A DNA stretch of 64,000 nt from Musa acuminata AAA Group (taxonomy: Eukaryota; Streptophyta; Magnoliopsida; Zingiberales; Musaceae), in assembly GCF_036884655.1 (NCBI RefSeq), contig NC_088331.1:13779001-13843000 (forward strand). The letters run 5' to 3'. The translations under genes were made by a program, and so were the position numbers. Positions within the stretch are counted from its first letter, which is position 1. Every line of letters starts with the position of its first letter. The notes under the pieces are model-generated. The model saw nothing but the letters and a program-made list of their open reading frames with translations. It had not been told where the DNA came from and did no database searches. Shown piece after piece: positions 23,525 to 36,200 of this stretch.

Positions 23525-26500
23525 TCAAGCATCAGATGATGGCTCCGGTGCCTTGTCTGCTTGCTCTTCTACCTTGGGGTTTTCTCCCTTTGGTGAGCCA
23601 GTAGTGCCATTAGCTTTCGCATCCTCCGCTGGTGTTGCTAGCTGTTTTTCTACAGCAGCAGTACCACCACCACCATCTTTGGCATGCTTAGCTGGTGAAG
23701 CGGGCTGTTTGCCTGTAGCAGTAGCACCAACTTTGGCACCTTTGGCTGGTTCTGGTGCAGGTGGTGGTGGAGGTTTCATGTGTGGTGGGGGAGTATGTTT
23801 CAACTTGACCAATATCTGGCGCATCCTAGAGATATCGGTGGGCTTCCCAGGCTTAGGACCCTGGATAACAGCGATTGAAGGTTTCTTCTCCTGCTCTTTC
23901 TTCCCTCTCCTCTTCTCAATGTTGGCTATCTCATGAGGGATAAGCTCTGCAATTGCTTTCCAGTATTGTTTATCTACATTTGCATGAAACTTCTCCTGGT
24001 TGGCTAGATATAGCTGATCACAGACAAAAGAAAACTGCTTAGAGGACTTCCGATCATAAATATAGCAAATCTTAAAAAGCAACTAAATAGAGGGACCAAA
24101 AGGTGCAAGAAGAATTATTTTAACCTTTTCTCTTTCTCTGTTCTGTGTCTTGTTTGTTTCACAGTTCAATTTCCTTTTCTCATAAAAAGCTCGTTTGTAT
24201 TCTTCAGCTTCAGTGATAATCTCGTTTCTACGCTCTTTTTCCTTTCTCTCTTTCTCCTCAAGTTCAATGGCATTTTGGCTGCATGTTTGACATGTTACCG
24301 AAACAACTTGAAACAACAGCATCAAGAATTCTAAAATAGAGTATTAAGAGTATGCATCGAAGACCATTCTCAAGAACTTCTAGAGCATGTTCGTTTCGAT
24401 ATGAAAATAACCACATTAAGTTATCCTAAACCAGTTATGTTAACCTTAGAGGGTTATTTTAACAATTTAACTTGATAGTCCTGACAAAACGCATGCATGG
24501 AAATCATGAAAAAATGAATCATGTTTGACAACAAGCAATACATATGCAAGAATTCAGAATTGACTAGTTTACAACAATATATGTCAGTCAAAATTAGTGG
24601 TTGCAGTAATGTCGTCAGAAAGGTCAGCAGATAAACAAACAGAAAAGCAAGGTCCAAAAGGTAAAGATTATACATTGTTGTGAAGTTTCTAAGTGAAACG
24701 TGACCTATCAACAGAAAAGAAAATACATCTTAAACCATTTATTTGTATGATCTTTAAGCGAAAAAAAACTTTATTATGGATGTCTAACAGAATAGCAATA
24801 TAGCTAGATTAGAAACAGCTAGAGAAGTCAGATATGTCTGTCCAACTATTAGGAAGCATCTAAGAGACTTCCACTGACACTGAACACCTTAAACCATCTA
24901 ATAGAACTGATAACAGCAAGCACAGCCAGAAATCACCTTAAACCATCTAGGAGATGCCCACTGACACCTCAAAAGGGGAAAGCAAAAGATCATGAAGAGC
25001 TTTGCCAGCTCTACCAACCCTTTATGGCAGGTAGGCACATAAAGAATAATAAGCAATGTAAAATCTTATTAGTCACAAGTATGTTCCTTGTTATATTTCC
25101 AAGAAAAATCCAGTAAGCAGAATCCTGGTTAGGCGTGTCAGATAAGACATCATGTCTACATGATGAAAGCTGCAATTTACAGAAAGAAAGATTGTCATGG
25201 TTGCAATTGAGGATTGGTAGAAAAGGTTGTCTAAAAAAATAAAGCATCTTCGGACTCAGTTTGAAGTAGTCAAAATTCAACATTGAGAACATAGCTTTTT
25301 TCTATTTTCAGGAGAAGATTGAGAACAGAATTAAATGCAACAACAAGTTCTTTTCGGTTTCAAGACCAGGCCTTATCCAGAATCCTTTCGGACCAAAAGG
25401 GCTTTTGGACCCTAAGGTGATCTGAAGAGAGCCTAAAGCTTGGATTTTGAAAATTATGCGAAGTTCCTATTCCTTTTAACAGATTTTGGACAAGGACAGT
25501 ATGTGGCACACGATTGGAAAAGAGAAAATATGGGAAGCTTACAAAAGATGACAAATCAGAATATATATTTTCAAGTACCATACTATAATAGTAAAGGTCT
25601 AATTTCCTCTAGATAAAACTCGATACTGGCAGAAGATCCATGTAGCTGGTCATAATTAAATGGGACAGTACATCATGTTGTCGTATTTATCAATGAAAAG
25701 AATCTCAGAACTTGGAAAAAACTGATAAATTTGGTACAAAGTTTGAAAACAGAAAAATAGTAGCGATTCCTCACATTGATAAAACCAATAAAAGAAACAG
25801 ATCCAAAGACAATTTGGTGAGAATGATTGTAGAAAAATTGTCTGAATTAAAATCCAATTGAAAAGACTAACCCTGGCTGAAAAAATAAAAAGTAGTTCAA
25901 TCAAACTTCAGATCACAACGACTATAACAAGAAGAAACCTTTATCTCGAATTGACGCGAATATATAATTATTAATCAGAGAGATATCTGACCTTAAATAA
26001 GGGAATTAAAGAAGCAGAGATCAATGCACCAAAGAGAACCAAGCAATCAAACTAGAAGAGAACCTATAAGCATGTATAGCATCATGCAATTAGATCTATC
26101 ATTCTAAAATAACTTCCAGAAACCCCAATTTCATGAAACAACTAAGTCAACGCAATTAGAACATAGGCAATAGAATGAAGCTTCGATCTAAAAGACCAGA
26201 GGCTCACCGGCGCCACTCGCGGAGGAGGAAACCCTCCTCCCGCATCTGATCCGGTTCAGGAAGGAGCGGCCCGTCCGTGGTGAAGATCTCGCCGTTCTCC
26301 TCCCCCCCGTTGGCCACTTCGTCAGCCTCCGGCATCACGAACGGCGAGGGCGAGGACGAGAAACCGTAACCCTCCGGCGAGGCCGACATGCTCCCGCCGC
26401 CGTCATGGTGGATGGGGACGTCCTCCGGCTGGAACCCGTACCCTCCTCCGCCGTCGGCGGAGGCGGCGCCGGGGAACATGTCGTCGCTGGCTGGGTCCTT

Positions 26501-26674
26501 GGCGTGTTCGTCAGCGGCGAAGGAGGAGTACGCGTCGTAGCGCTGGGAGGGGAGGCGGGGGTCGTAGCCGAGGTACCCGTCGTCGAAGGGGCGGGCGGTG
26601 GCGGACGCGGGCGCCACGGCCGCCTCCTCCTGCACGCCGCCGTTGCTGAACTCGGTGTCGAACTCGGACGACAT
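23525..26674 (-). CDS. CLC: Clathrin light chain
   Basis: Regulatory subunit of clathrin triskelia in endocytosis and post-Golgi traffic; binds the heavy chain. Three exons with GT-AG junctions and consistent phases: 26208-26674, 24125-24278, 23525-24013; 369 residues. The N-terminal half is acidic, Gly/Ser/Asp-rich and probably disordered. The heavy-chain-binding coiled coil starts at the exon 1/2 junction ([20 protein letters not shown]) and continues through [11 protein letters not shown]. Exon 3 has the conserved plant block with [29 protein letters not shown] and [11 protein letters not shown]. The C terminus is a long Pro/Ala/Lys-rich tail. The start at MSSEFDTEF was preferred over an in-frame ATG at 26,800 because the family begins with an acidic segment and the extra residues look like leader sequence. 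The GC-rich first exon contrasts with the AT-rich 1.9-kb first intron. The gene looks intact. Confidence 0.94.
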
Positions 26675-26679
26675 CTCTC

Positions 26680-27507
26680 CGATGGCGCTCTCTCTTCCCC
26701 TTTCTCTACCTCCTCCGTTTACTTGATATGGGTTGTTATTGTCTCTTCTCCTGCGAGATCGGTCGAAGAGGAAGGTCGTTTGGCGATGGTTTGACTGCAA
26801 TTTTATGCTATTTCTAAATGACCAGTTTGCCCTTCAGGGGGAGGGAGATGAAATCATGCGCGAATAGGATGACACTTGGCACAAAAGATCAAATTTCATT
26901 GTCAACAAATTTATTATTTAAAGAACACGTGCCTCGAAAGGGGAGAACCAAAAGGCTAATTGTTTATATTAAACATTTGAGGAAAATATATAATTAAACA
27001 TTTATAATAACAATTTACACTATGAGGAGAAGATTTTGCATGAGAACAAAACTCATTTAATTTTTATTAATAAAAAATAGATAACCTTTTTTTCATAATG
27101 TATATTAAAATTGAAGAAGTTTCCGATGTTCAGGAGAAGTTTCTTATGAGTTGGATTGGACAATCCTGGACCTACAAATTTTGAGAAAACTCAGTTCCCA
27201 AACATGGATCAAATCATGCTATTTTAGCAGAATTAGTATCGTGGAGCTTTATCATGCACTTTTGTTGGATTAATCATATAAAAACAAGAAGAGATGCAAT
27301 GTCTATAAACAAACTAACATGTTGGTTAGTGCACTATTATTTAACTCTCTAATCTCATAAATATTATAATGAGCGAAGCTCAGACATCATTCTGATCTCG
27401 ACTTTAGTTAAATATGAAATAGAAAAATCATAAATAATAATAGGTCGTCTATTAGAATGAAAAGTCAGGAGATTAGGCTTTGTTAGTAAAGATGGAATAT
27501 ATATAAC

Positions 27508-27549
<42 letters not shown>

Positions 27550-28730
27550 GATAAAAGGACAGCCACTGCAAACTCAAGTAATCACAAACCAAAAATTATC
27601 ATGAATTAGATAAATAGGGTCATCTAGATTTACCTTCAACTCTTCTAGTGCCACAACAATTTTCTTACACAGTGGCATGTCAAAGAGTATGATGACTAAT
27701 CAACAAGCTAGGAATAACCAGAAGCCATGAACCCAGCTTTAGTGTCGGTGAAAATGCACCTCAACAACAATCAGGTGAGCTACAAATAGTTGATAAACCT
27801 GATTGCATCAAAAAGGGGAAATTTTGATTTAGTTTCTATGAAGTCTTTGAACGATGAAGAACAAGAACGCTAAGGCTAAACTGTTTAGAGATCATGGGGT
27901 GGAAATGTCAAACAGAGATAAAAAAAAATGATTGCTTCTATAGCACAGAGGATGGAAAGCGAAGGAGAAACGGTTCAGAGATCATCAGGTGGAAATGTTA
28001 AACAGAGATAAAAAATTATTACTTTATAACACAGAGGATGGCAAGAATAAAATTCATCAAATGCTAATAAAATTCATCGATATTTATCCACAAGTCCAAT
28101 TAATTACTTCAAATATGCAGCTTCTTGACTTTGAATTTCCCCAAAACAGAGTTTTTTACATGCAAGTAAACTGACACCACAGCATTGAAAAAGCAACCTG
28201 TGTTTGCCCGGCATTTCATAGCAATAATTTCGGGAAATCATGTCACAAATTCCAAAACCATTTGCTTCTAAGTGGTGTTATATAATATCTCCAATGATTC
28301 AACTGGAAATGTCAACTTAACTGCATGCATCTCCACAATGCGCATTTAGGTCCATTATCCAATTAAACAACCAAGAACCAAGAATGCCTTTAAATGAAGA
28401 GCTCCAAATAGATGGGATGAGTACAAGTACATCTAATTGGACATGAAAAAATATACCATCAGAATACTAATATTCAATTAGTGGATTTGTGATTCATTAT
28501 AGTCAGAAAATATGAGGACCACAAAATCATTTCGTCCGAGGACTTATGTTGGGTCAAACAACAGAAAACAACAAACACTTTGACATTATGTGAAATTACA
28601 TAGCATCCACAATAAGCTCATCTTTTTCTTATGCAGGTAAAAAGGTAATATTTCTCAACTTTCAGGAGGCTACCTTAAAATTTCTCGAGACACAAGTAGG
28701 TTCAAGCAGCAGAGTACCTTCTTTATTTTG
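26680..28730. other. Intergenic between clathrin light chain and prolyl 4-hydroxylase
   Basis: AT-rich. Contains an (AT)n run at about 27,509-27,545 and an imperfect tandem duplication of roughly 94 bp at about 27,876-28,040 (repeated phrases aaacagagataaaaaa and cacagaggatgg). No gene recognised. Confidence 0.6.
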
Positions 28731-28732
28731 AA

Positions 28733-31700
28733 CTAAGCTCTATACTCATGGATACGCATCCATTTTGTAGAAGACCACTTATTTCCTTTGATAACAGGAC
28801 ATCCAGCTGCAATAAGTTTAACAACACAATTACCATCTCAGTAACAAAGCTGGTAAGTTAAACTTGGCTGCAGACAGCTAGAACAGTCTGTAAGAAGATT
28901 GTGGATGAATCTCTGAAGTGAAACAGTTCCAAAATCTAAACTTGATTTAGCTGATCAAACACTTAACAACTCACCGTGCAAACTAGATGGATCCAATGTG
29001 GCATCTGGCCTCATGCTCCAAAAGAGTAATGCATCTCCCATCTTAGGTTTCACAGAAATACCCTTCTTTGCACAGTCTGATAGCTCATTATACCCTGGCA
29101 AAGAGCTACTATTTACTTTGGCAGAAGGAAATACAGTTTCACCACCTTCCTCAACATCAGAACTGAGGAACAGAAATGGTTACAAAAAAAGAGAAAAGAT
29201 GTTAGAACTTTTTTTTACAAACTGTGTCATTTACTGACAATGTTATTGGCCTCTGAGTATAATATAGGGTGTGATTCTTACAGATACATAAGTAGGGTAG
29301 CAATACGCTGACCCCCATTCTTGGTGTTGAATTCGTCGAGGAAGTAGTCAAAGTGCGGTTCATATTTCTGACCAACTTCATAATGGAGAACCTGAAGTCC
29401 CTCACCATTTTCTGTAAGAACATAAAGCCAAATTCTAGGTGAAAGATAAGAAAAAAAGTAAAAACTAACACCTAAGGCAAATGCTACTTCAAAAGAAACT
29501 AATACTACGGTAGAGATGTATAATTTATATTGGTTAGAAAATTAGTGGCATGATGAACTGTCTATTTACTAAGGTGCTGGAACATACTACTTCTATCACT
29601 GTAAAAGTCAGCCAATTGTATACTTTTTGAATTTGACATTGTTTTTCACTGAATAAATGTTAGAAACTTAGAATATTCCAAGAGTGAATCAAACAAATGC
29701 CCTACAATAAAATATTATCAAAATAGATTGATGATGTTTAAAATCCAGTACTACACAATTGCAGATTCCAATCGTGGCATCTCACTATAAAATGAGAAGT
29801 ACAAGCATTGCGACTACATATCATATCTAGTCAGCACACACAAATTACATATAAATTGAAAGCAACAGTCAAAATAACATTTCTTACCGAGAAAAATTCA
29901 TGCTTACTACAAAAGATAGACCATGAGAAATCAAATATGTCTGTTAAGATGACATGAACCGGATGATTTCTCACTTTAAAAAGGAACAAATGTATATTAG
30001 AAGTACCACGATGTTTCATACTAAGCAACTCAATTCACAGATAATCTAACCCAAGACTTGCAAAGTACAATGCTCCTCAGGCCCGACAATGGCGGGAGTC
30101 AATGTGCATTGGGCTTCCCTTTCGTTCATAGAATCATTTTGATTAAAGATGATCACAAAAACCATGGAATGGCATATCAAGTAAAAGAATTGCTTTTATA
30201 GTACCCACAGACAAAGTTTTTCAGTTTGTATAATATACTGAATACACACCTACAGGTATGAAGGTATAATCGGCTATCCTTTTCTCGATCGTTCGGATAA
30301 TTTTGTCTTGTCCTCTTCTAAGAAACATGCCTGAACTTGTCCGTACCCTGAAAAGAAATTAGTATGATTGAAGATGTATAACAAGGAGACAATGTCTGAC
30401 AAAATTAGAGCCTGCGAAATGCAAACCTGCTGTCTTTACTCTGACCAGTAGCAGTATCGACAACTGTTGACTTCTCCATGTGAGGCTTTGCCAATTCAGT
30501 CAGGTATTCACATTCTTTCTTGGACTAATAAAAATGAACACAATACCAGAGCCCATCACTTCCAACAGAATATCATTGGCGAACCTTGCTAAAGGTACTA
30601 CTTGCATAATCAGACAGCTTTTAAAAGATAATTTGAGGTCACCAAAGCAAGAATAACAAGATAAAAAAGAACTTTTAGACCTAGAATCACACACTTATAT
30701 CTGGTTTTCCCAGGTCACCATATGAGAAGGATCAAGAGTGAGGGTAAAGAAACAATGTGTAAAACATCTAGGAGTCCGCCGTATTGGAAAGTTTTATATA
30801 AATCAAGCAAACTTACACAAAGCTGTAAAAAAGATAAAAAAGAATGAGGGTATGTCAAATATGGAAGATTTGAAGCTATGACCGATGCAAAGGTATGCAA
30901 CATGGACAGCATTCAACAAACTCCCACCCAGGACCAGTATATGTATCTACACGTAGAATAAAATCTTTCTTTTTCAACAAGGGACCAACCAACTGTTCAT
31001 GGTATGGTAAAATCATGTCTAGACCTTAGGGCAACAACATATAGAACACTTGATTGTGTGGAAGGCAGAAAATGTGATATGTGAAAAATCAAAGAATGAT
31101 AACAACTGCAAGAACAGATATAGCAGGTCAGTCTGAAGTGTATCATCACAAGAGAAAGTTGGAAAACACCTTTCAAGACTAATTTAGCAGGTAATCTTAA
31201 CAGAGATGTGAGCGAGTTCCTCGGTGGTGGATATGGGTATGTGTGGGATTGGCAAATGACCTTCTACCGGTGGATTCCTTGTAGAGGGGTTGACAAATAT
31301 GGTTTTGGTATCCTTTGACTGAGAAGTAATCTTAAGGTCAATGCACAACCAGTTGACCATGATATCGAAGGACTTGCGAGCATTCCCACTGATCATGATT
31401 TGCAAGATTGAGATATATTAGAAAGAAGCCGTCGGTAACCTAGTTCGCTCGGCAATCTTGCATCAGGCCAGAGAATTTGACAGGACATAAATATGTGATC
31501 ATAATTCATTAATGTAAAGCCTAGATTAGGAGAGTCGCCACAAAGAGAGAGGTGATAAATAGTGGAATTTTCACATTTATCGGATCTATAAATGAAGCTA
31601 GTTTTTAGAATTACTGCCATTTTAATTTCTCCCCAAAAATTAAAACAGAGCGCATTGCTTTTTAGGTTTGGAATGACAACTAAAATTGGTACCTTTCAAC

Positions 31701-32163
31701 AGTTTTCTAATACGCATTTCAGGAAATCTAGGAGCAGAGACGGGAATCAACATGAACGGAGAAAAGCAGCGGATGAAATATACCAACCAGAAAGTTGTGA
31801 TATATAAACGCCCTGGGCTCCCACGAGAGCACCTCCGTCCACTGATCCCCCCTCTCCCCCATCCCATCCCTCCTACAAAACCCGAAAACGCAATCAATGC
31901 TGACGGAAAGAGACCGCAGATCCAGGGCGAAGCGTCAACAGATCGGGTCGGGAGTGAAAAAGAACGCACATCTCGTGGATAGATCGATGGGGGCGGTGGT
32001 CTAGCTTGGGTGGGCCGTCGGAGTTCACGGGAAGCGAGAAGATCCCGAGGGCGAGGAGCATCAGGAGGACCACCGACGCGGTCAGGAGAGCTGCCAGGAT
32101 CAGCGTGAACGGGGAGGATCTGCGGCCGGGAAGCTTCCGGGGGTGCCGCGCGCCCCTCGCCAT
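28733..32163 (-). CDS. P4H: Prolyl 4-hydroxylase, type II membrane protein
   Basis: 2-oxoglutarate/Fe(II) dioxygenase that hydroxylates proline in cell-wall glycoproteins (extensins, arabinogalactan proteins) in the ER/Golgi. Seven exons, all GT-AG with consistent phases: 31970-32163, 31788-31872, 30427-30524, 30250-30347, 29282-29411, 28975-29162, 28733-28806; 288 residues, the family length. The N terminus is short and basic, followed by a membrane anchor at about residues 18-43. The catalytic domain shows WTEVLSWEPRAFIYHNFL, the iron ligands H178 and D180 (EPHFDYF), the third ligand H264 (SLHAGCP) and K274 for 2-oxoglutarate (GNKW). Intron 1 is only 97 bp. The chosen ATG is in frame with another 24 bp upstream. 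Most similar, from memory, to Arabidopsis At1g20270/P4H5-type proteins. The gene looks intact. Confidence 0.94.
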
Positions 32164-33279
32164 GGTCGCCGCCAGCACAGCAGCCACCTTTGGGAGATCT
32201 AGACCGGAAGAGAAGAAGGCGAGGAAGACTGAAGCCGTCTGCGGTTCGCTTCTTTGTTCTTAAACTAAACTACCGTCTTTAGAACTTTCTTCAAACTCTT
32301 CTTATATTATTTTTTAAAAAAATACTTAAAATATTTTTAATAACTTGATCAAAGGTAAATTTTCGGAAAAGATCCCTTAGTCTCAGTTTTGGGAAATTGA
32401 TGTGGAGCTCCCCCTTTTTAAAAACATTTCTACAAGAGTCTCAAAATTTAAAAATAGCAAAAATAACCTCCAATAACTTTTTTTTATTTTTATTTTTCTC
32501 CCCTTAAGATTTATCTTTCTCTCTCTAACTAACTTTTTCGATAAATCAACCGATACAATTAAAAACATTTATTAGATGATATCATAATTCTATTAAGGCC
32601 TTAAAACTCCATCCCATAAATATCCCAAAATCCCTTCCCATGATTTATAGCCTTAGAGAACAAAACCTGTTCATACATCTTATCCGACCACAGACGAGAA
32701 ATATTATGGTGGCCAGAGTCAGATGGGAAACTGTTCATACATCTTATCCTGCTCCTACTTGCTTGCACTATCTGTAATAGATATGCCTCGCAGGAACTGA
32801 GACCAGAACTCTCCAACTGTAAAATTAGAGTTTATCACGATTTCATTTTGTCCGAAAAATAGGCAGAATTATGGAACTGATGACCGAAATGCATTGTAAC
32901 TTTCTTGCAGCTTACAATAACATAGTAAAAATAATAATAATGTGGAATATGAGGAAACCTAAGACTGCAAAGAAAGGCATGACAGCGTAAGAAATCTCAG
33001 ATGACTTCCAACTTTAAATTTGTACAACACTGCTGGTTTCATAATTTGATAGTCTAAAAAGTTCCGTAGAGATATCTAAGTCTTCGAAGCCGACTGGTTC
33101 TCTTGCAAATCAACCAAGCTACTGCAGAAGCGAACAATGATGCAGCCCCACATAGCCATTTAGCAAGCAACAAAACTGCAACAGGATCAACCTAGCAAGT
33201 AGTAGCTGAGAAACATTTCATTATTGAATGCAAGAGCTTCAATAGCTAAAGAGACTCCATTATTGCAGAGCAGCTGGCT
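32164..33279. other. Intergenic between prolyl 4-hydroxylase and the WD40 gene
   Basis: Promoter side of the hydroxylase and 3' side of the WD40 gene. AT-rich with A and T runs at 32,300-32,500. No gene recognised. Confidence 0.6.
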
Positions 33280-36200
33280 TCATGTCTGTACTGGAAAGCC
33301 AAAATTTTGAAATGTTCTAATTTCACCACCCCAGCCTGCAGTCACAATCGCCAATCCCCAGGCTGACATACTTTGGGCTGTTGTGCCTGCACTGCAAAAA
33401 TCACCATTGCATTGAGGGCTCTGTTTATTAGCTGTCATGAGCTCTTCAGGCCAAGTTGCAGAAGCCCTATCGCTAAACCGATTCAAGTTTGTATTGCGAA
33501 GGGTACTATGCTGGTGGGAATCAATGCAACGGCAAACGAGTGAAGGTGAAAGCTGGGGTCTGTTAGTCCCTGCCATTGATGGTGCATTTGTTTGACATTC
33601 TCCATCGAGCTCATCCTGTTTGTTGGGGCAAGCTCTCACCATTTTCCTCGTACTGGTGTTTGGCCAAGGAGCAGCCACAGTCACACCCTTGGTGTGGAAA
33701 TATTCGTAAGATTGTGTCATGGTGGTAGCATCTTTGCTTTTGCTTATTCGGGAATCGTCATATCTCCATACATAGACATGAGAGTCCTCACTAGCACAAA
33801 TCACATGCTTTCCATTAGTAGTCAAGCAAGCTGATATTTGGCTGCTTGTGTTGCGAAACCCTGAAACAGAATAGTAACATCACTCCAAAAACAAGAATAT
33901 GTATAACAGATCATTTACTTCCAAAATATTGCATGCTTTATGGCTATTGGAGTATCCACAAACTAAAAACAACTTGAGTCCAATTTTATGACAAAAAGAC
34001 TTTCATGTTCGAGAATTGATGGTTTAGCTTTCACCCCAAAAAAAAAAAAAGAGAGCAGAAAGGTGAAACTTGTCTCACAAGCGAGCACATTTCATCAAGT
34101 ATTTTGTTCAATCATTGCAATTGTGTTCACAAATATTGCAGTTAGCATTTCAGATAGTTATCACAAAGAAAAAATCTATTTATATTCTCTTTTTAATACG
34201 TTCTCCCCGACGTAATATCACATGTCCAAACTCCAAAGAGAAGTTGGATTTTGTGATCATTTTCCTGAGTTAGAACTACATATTACTGCCAAAGCAATCT
34301 CTATTCTATTGTTCAAAACCTGAAATGTATCCACATCCCTGACATGACAAACTAATACATATATCCAATATCAAAAGAAATGACAGTAACTTCTTATAGT
34401 GAAAAACAAAGCTTTAATTTTGACTGCAAAAAATACTAAATGCCTCAAGAGAAACTAAGTCTTTCTTTGTTTAGCTGTCATTTTCCAATTGTAGCAATAT
34501 GGTTGTCCTTGTGATGTCAACACAAATCTTGTGACTGTTTTACTGTTTTAATACTTTAAAAATAATCAAAAGAGTCTTTGTTTGTAATAACTGAATCCAA
34601 CTTTTCAAATTTCTCATCATTTCAGAGGAAAAAAACAGATTAATAACATGGATTATGATATATATGATTCATATTAGCATTAGCCTTAATTGGTAAAAGG
34701 ACAACGCCATGGAAAAAAACTCGCAAATACTAACTGAAGTAGACTGTTTGATCCTTAATGAGTTGGTAAAATATGATTGTTTTGCAAGATGATGACTTTA
34801 GTAGAATAACAATGTTTTGGTAGAATATGATTGCTGTGCTAGATGATGACTCCAATAAAAAAACATTTTTTCTAAATATAAGCTCAGAAAGGCATTCTCA
34901 TGCAAGGTCTGAGAAACTCTTCAAGAGTTTAATATGTGAGTTGTTATTCTTTTCTTTAGACTGGTTATTAGCAGCGATTTAAAAAGGCGCTCGGGCAAGG
35001 CGAGGCGAGGCAAGCGCCCGAGCCCAGGCGCTAGGCGGTTCGGGCGAGCGCCTGAGTTAACCAAGGCGACCGGGCCAGGATTTTAGGTTTGGTTCAATCC
35101 TGGTTCGGTCTATGATGGTTAGTTGGTTCAATCGAACCAACTAAAACTGATATAAGTGACAAACGAACCGTAACCCTCGCCGCTGTTGATCCCGTTGCTC
35201 GCCGCTGTCGCCGCTCGCAAACGCTGCCACTGTCGCCGCCCGCGCCTCTCGCTACTCGCCGCTCCTGCTCCCGCTGCCGCTGTCACCGCTCGCCGCTCCT
35301 GCTCCTGCTGTCGTTGCTCGCAAACGCTGTCGCTGTCGCCGCTCGCGCCTCCCGCTGCTCGCCGCTCCCGCTCCCACTGCCACTGCCGCTTCCTCTTTTC
35401 TCAGTCAGCAGGCTCAATACCCCTTTACACTTCCTTTTAACAGTATACGTATACTGTATACTGTTAAATATTAATATTATTAAGTTTATTTGAAATGATT
35501 AATTTTTAATATTGTTAATAGATTAATAATATATTATTTTAATTTTAATATTATTAATTTTTATTTATTTAAAATTATTGCTAGGTTTCAACATAAATGA
35601 CAAGTGTACAGAGCAACTCAATAGAGTCTCCAATGGCATAAAAAAAAGATCTTGCATGGAAGTATAATTATTTGAATGATCCGAAAGATCCTAATGCAGT
35701 GACTTGCATATTCTGCGATAAGACTACTAGATGTGATATTTTTCGTGCAAAACAACGTCTTGTAGGAAATTTCAAGAATGCAGCAGCTTGCAAAAAGTGT
35801 CCACCTGAGGTAAAAGAAGAGTTGCTGAGTTATATGAATGAAAAGAAGACACAAAAGAATGAATCTTACAGGAATTTACCAGAAGACAATGTTGAACATC
35901 TCAGGGATGAAGAAGAAGATTATTTTATGAGTATTAACCCAAGTGGAAAAAGAGTATACGACAAAAAAAGAAAAGATGTTATGAGTACTAAGAAGGGTAA
36001 AAAATGACCGATGGATCTATATATGTTTCAAGGATCCCAGAAACAACAAGGGCAAGCAGGAGGCTCAAAATTTAGACAAACAAATATAAGTGATGCTTGT
36101 GATAAAGAAATAAGAAGAACAATTCAGTACATTGCTCGCTTCTTCTATCAGGCTGGTCTTCCCCTTAGTACAACTCGTTTAGACAGTTTTAAGGATATGA

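Noticed and set aside
26405..26794. 129-residue plus-strand frame rich in Gly and Val
   Set aside because: Antisense shadow of GC-rich exon 1 of the clathrin light chain gene.
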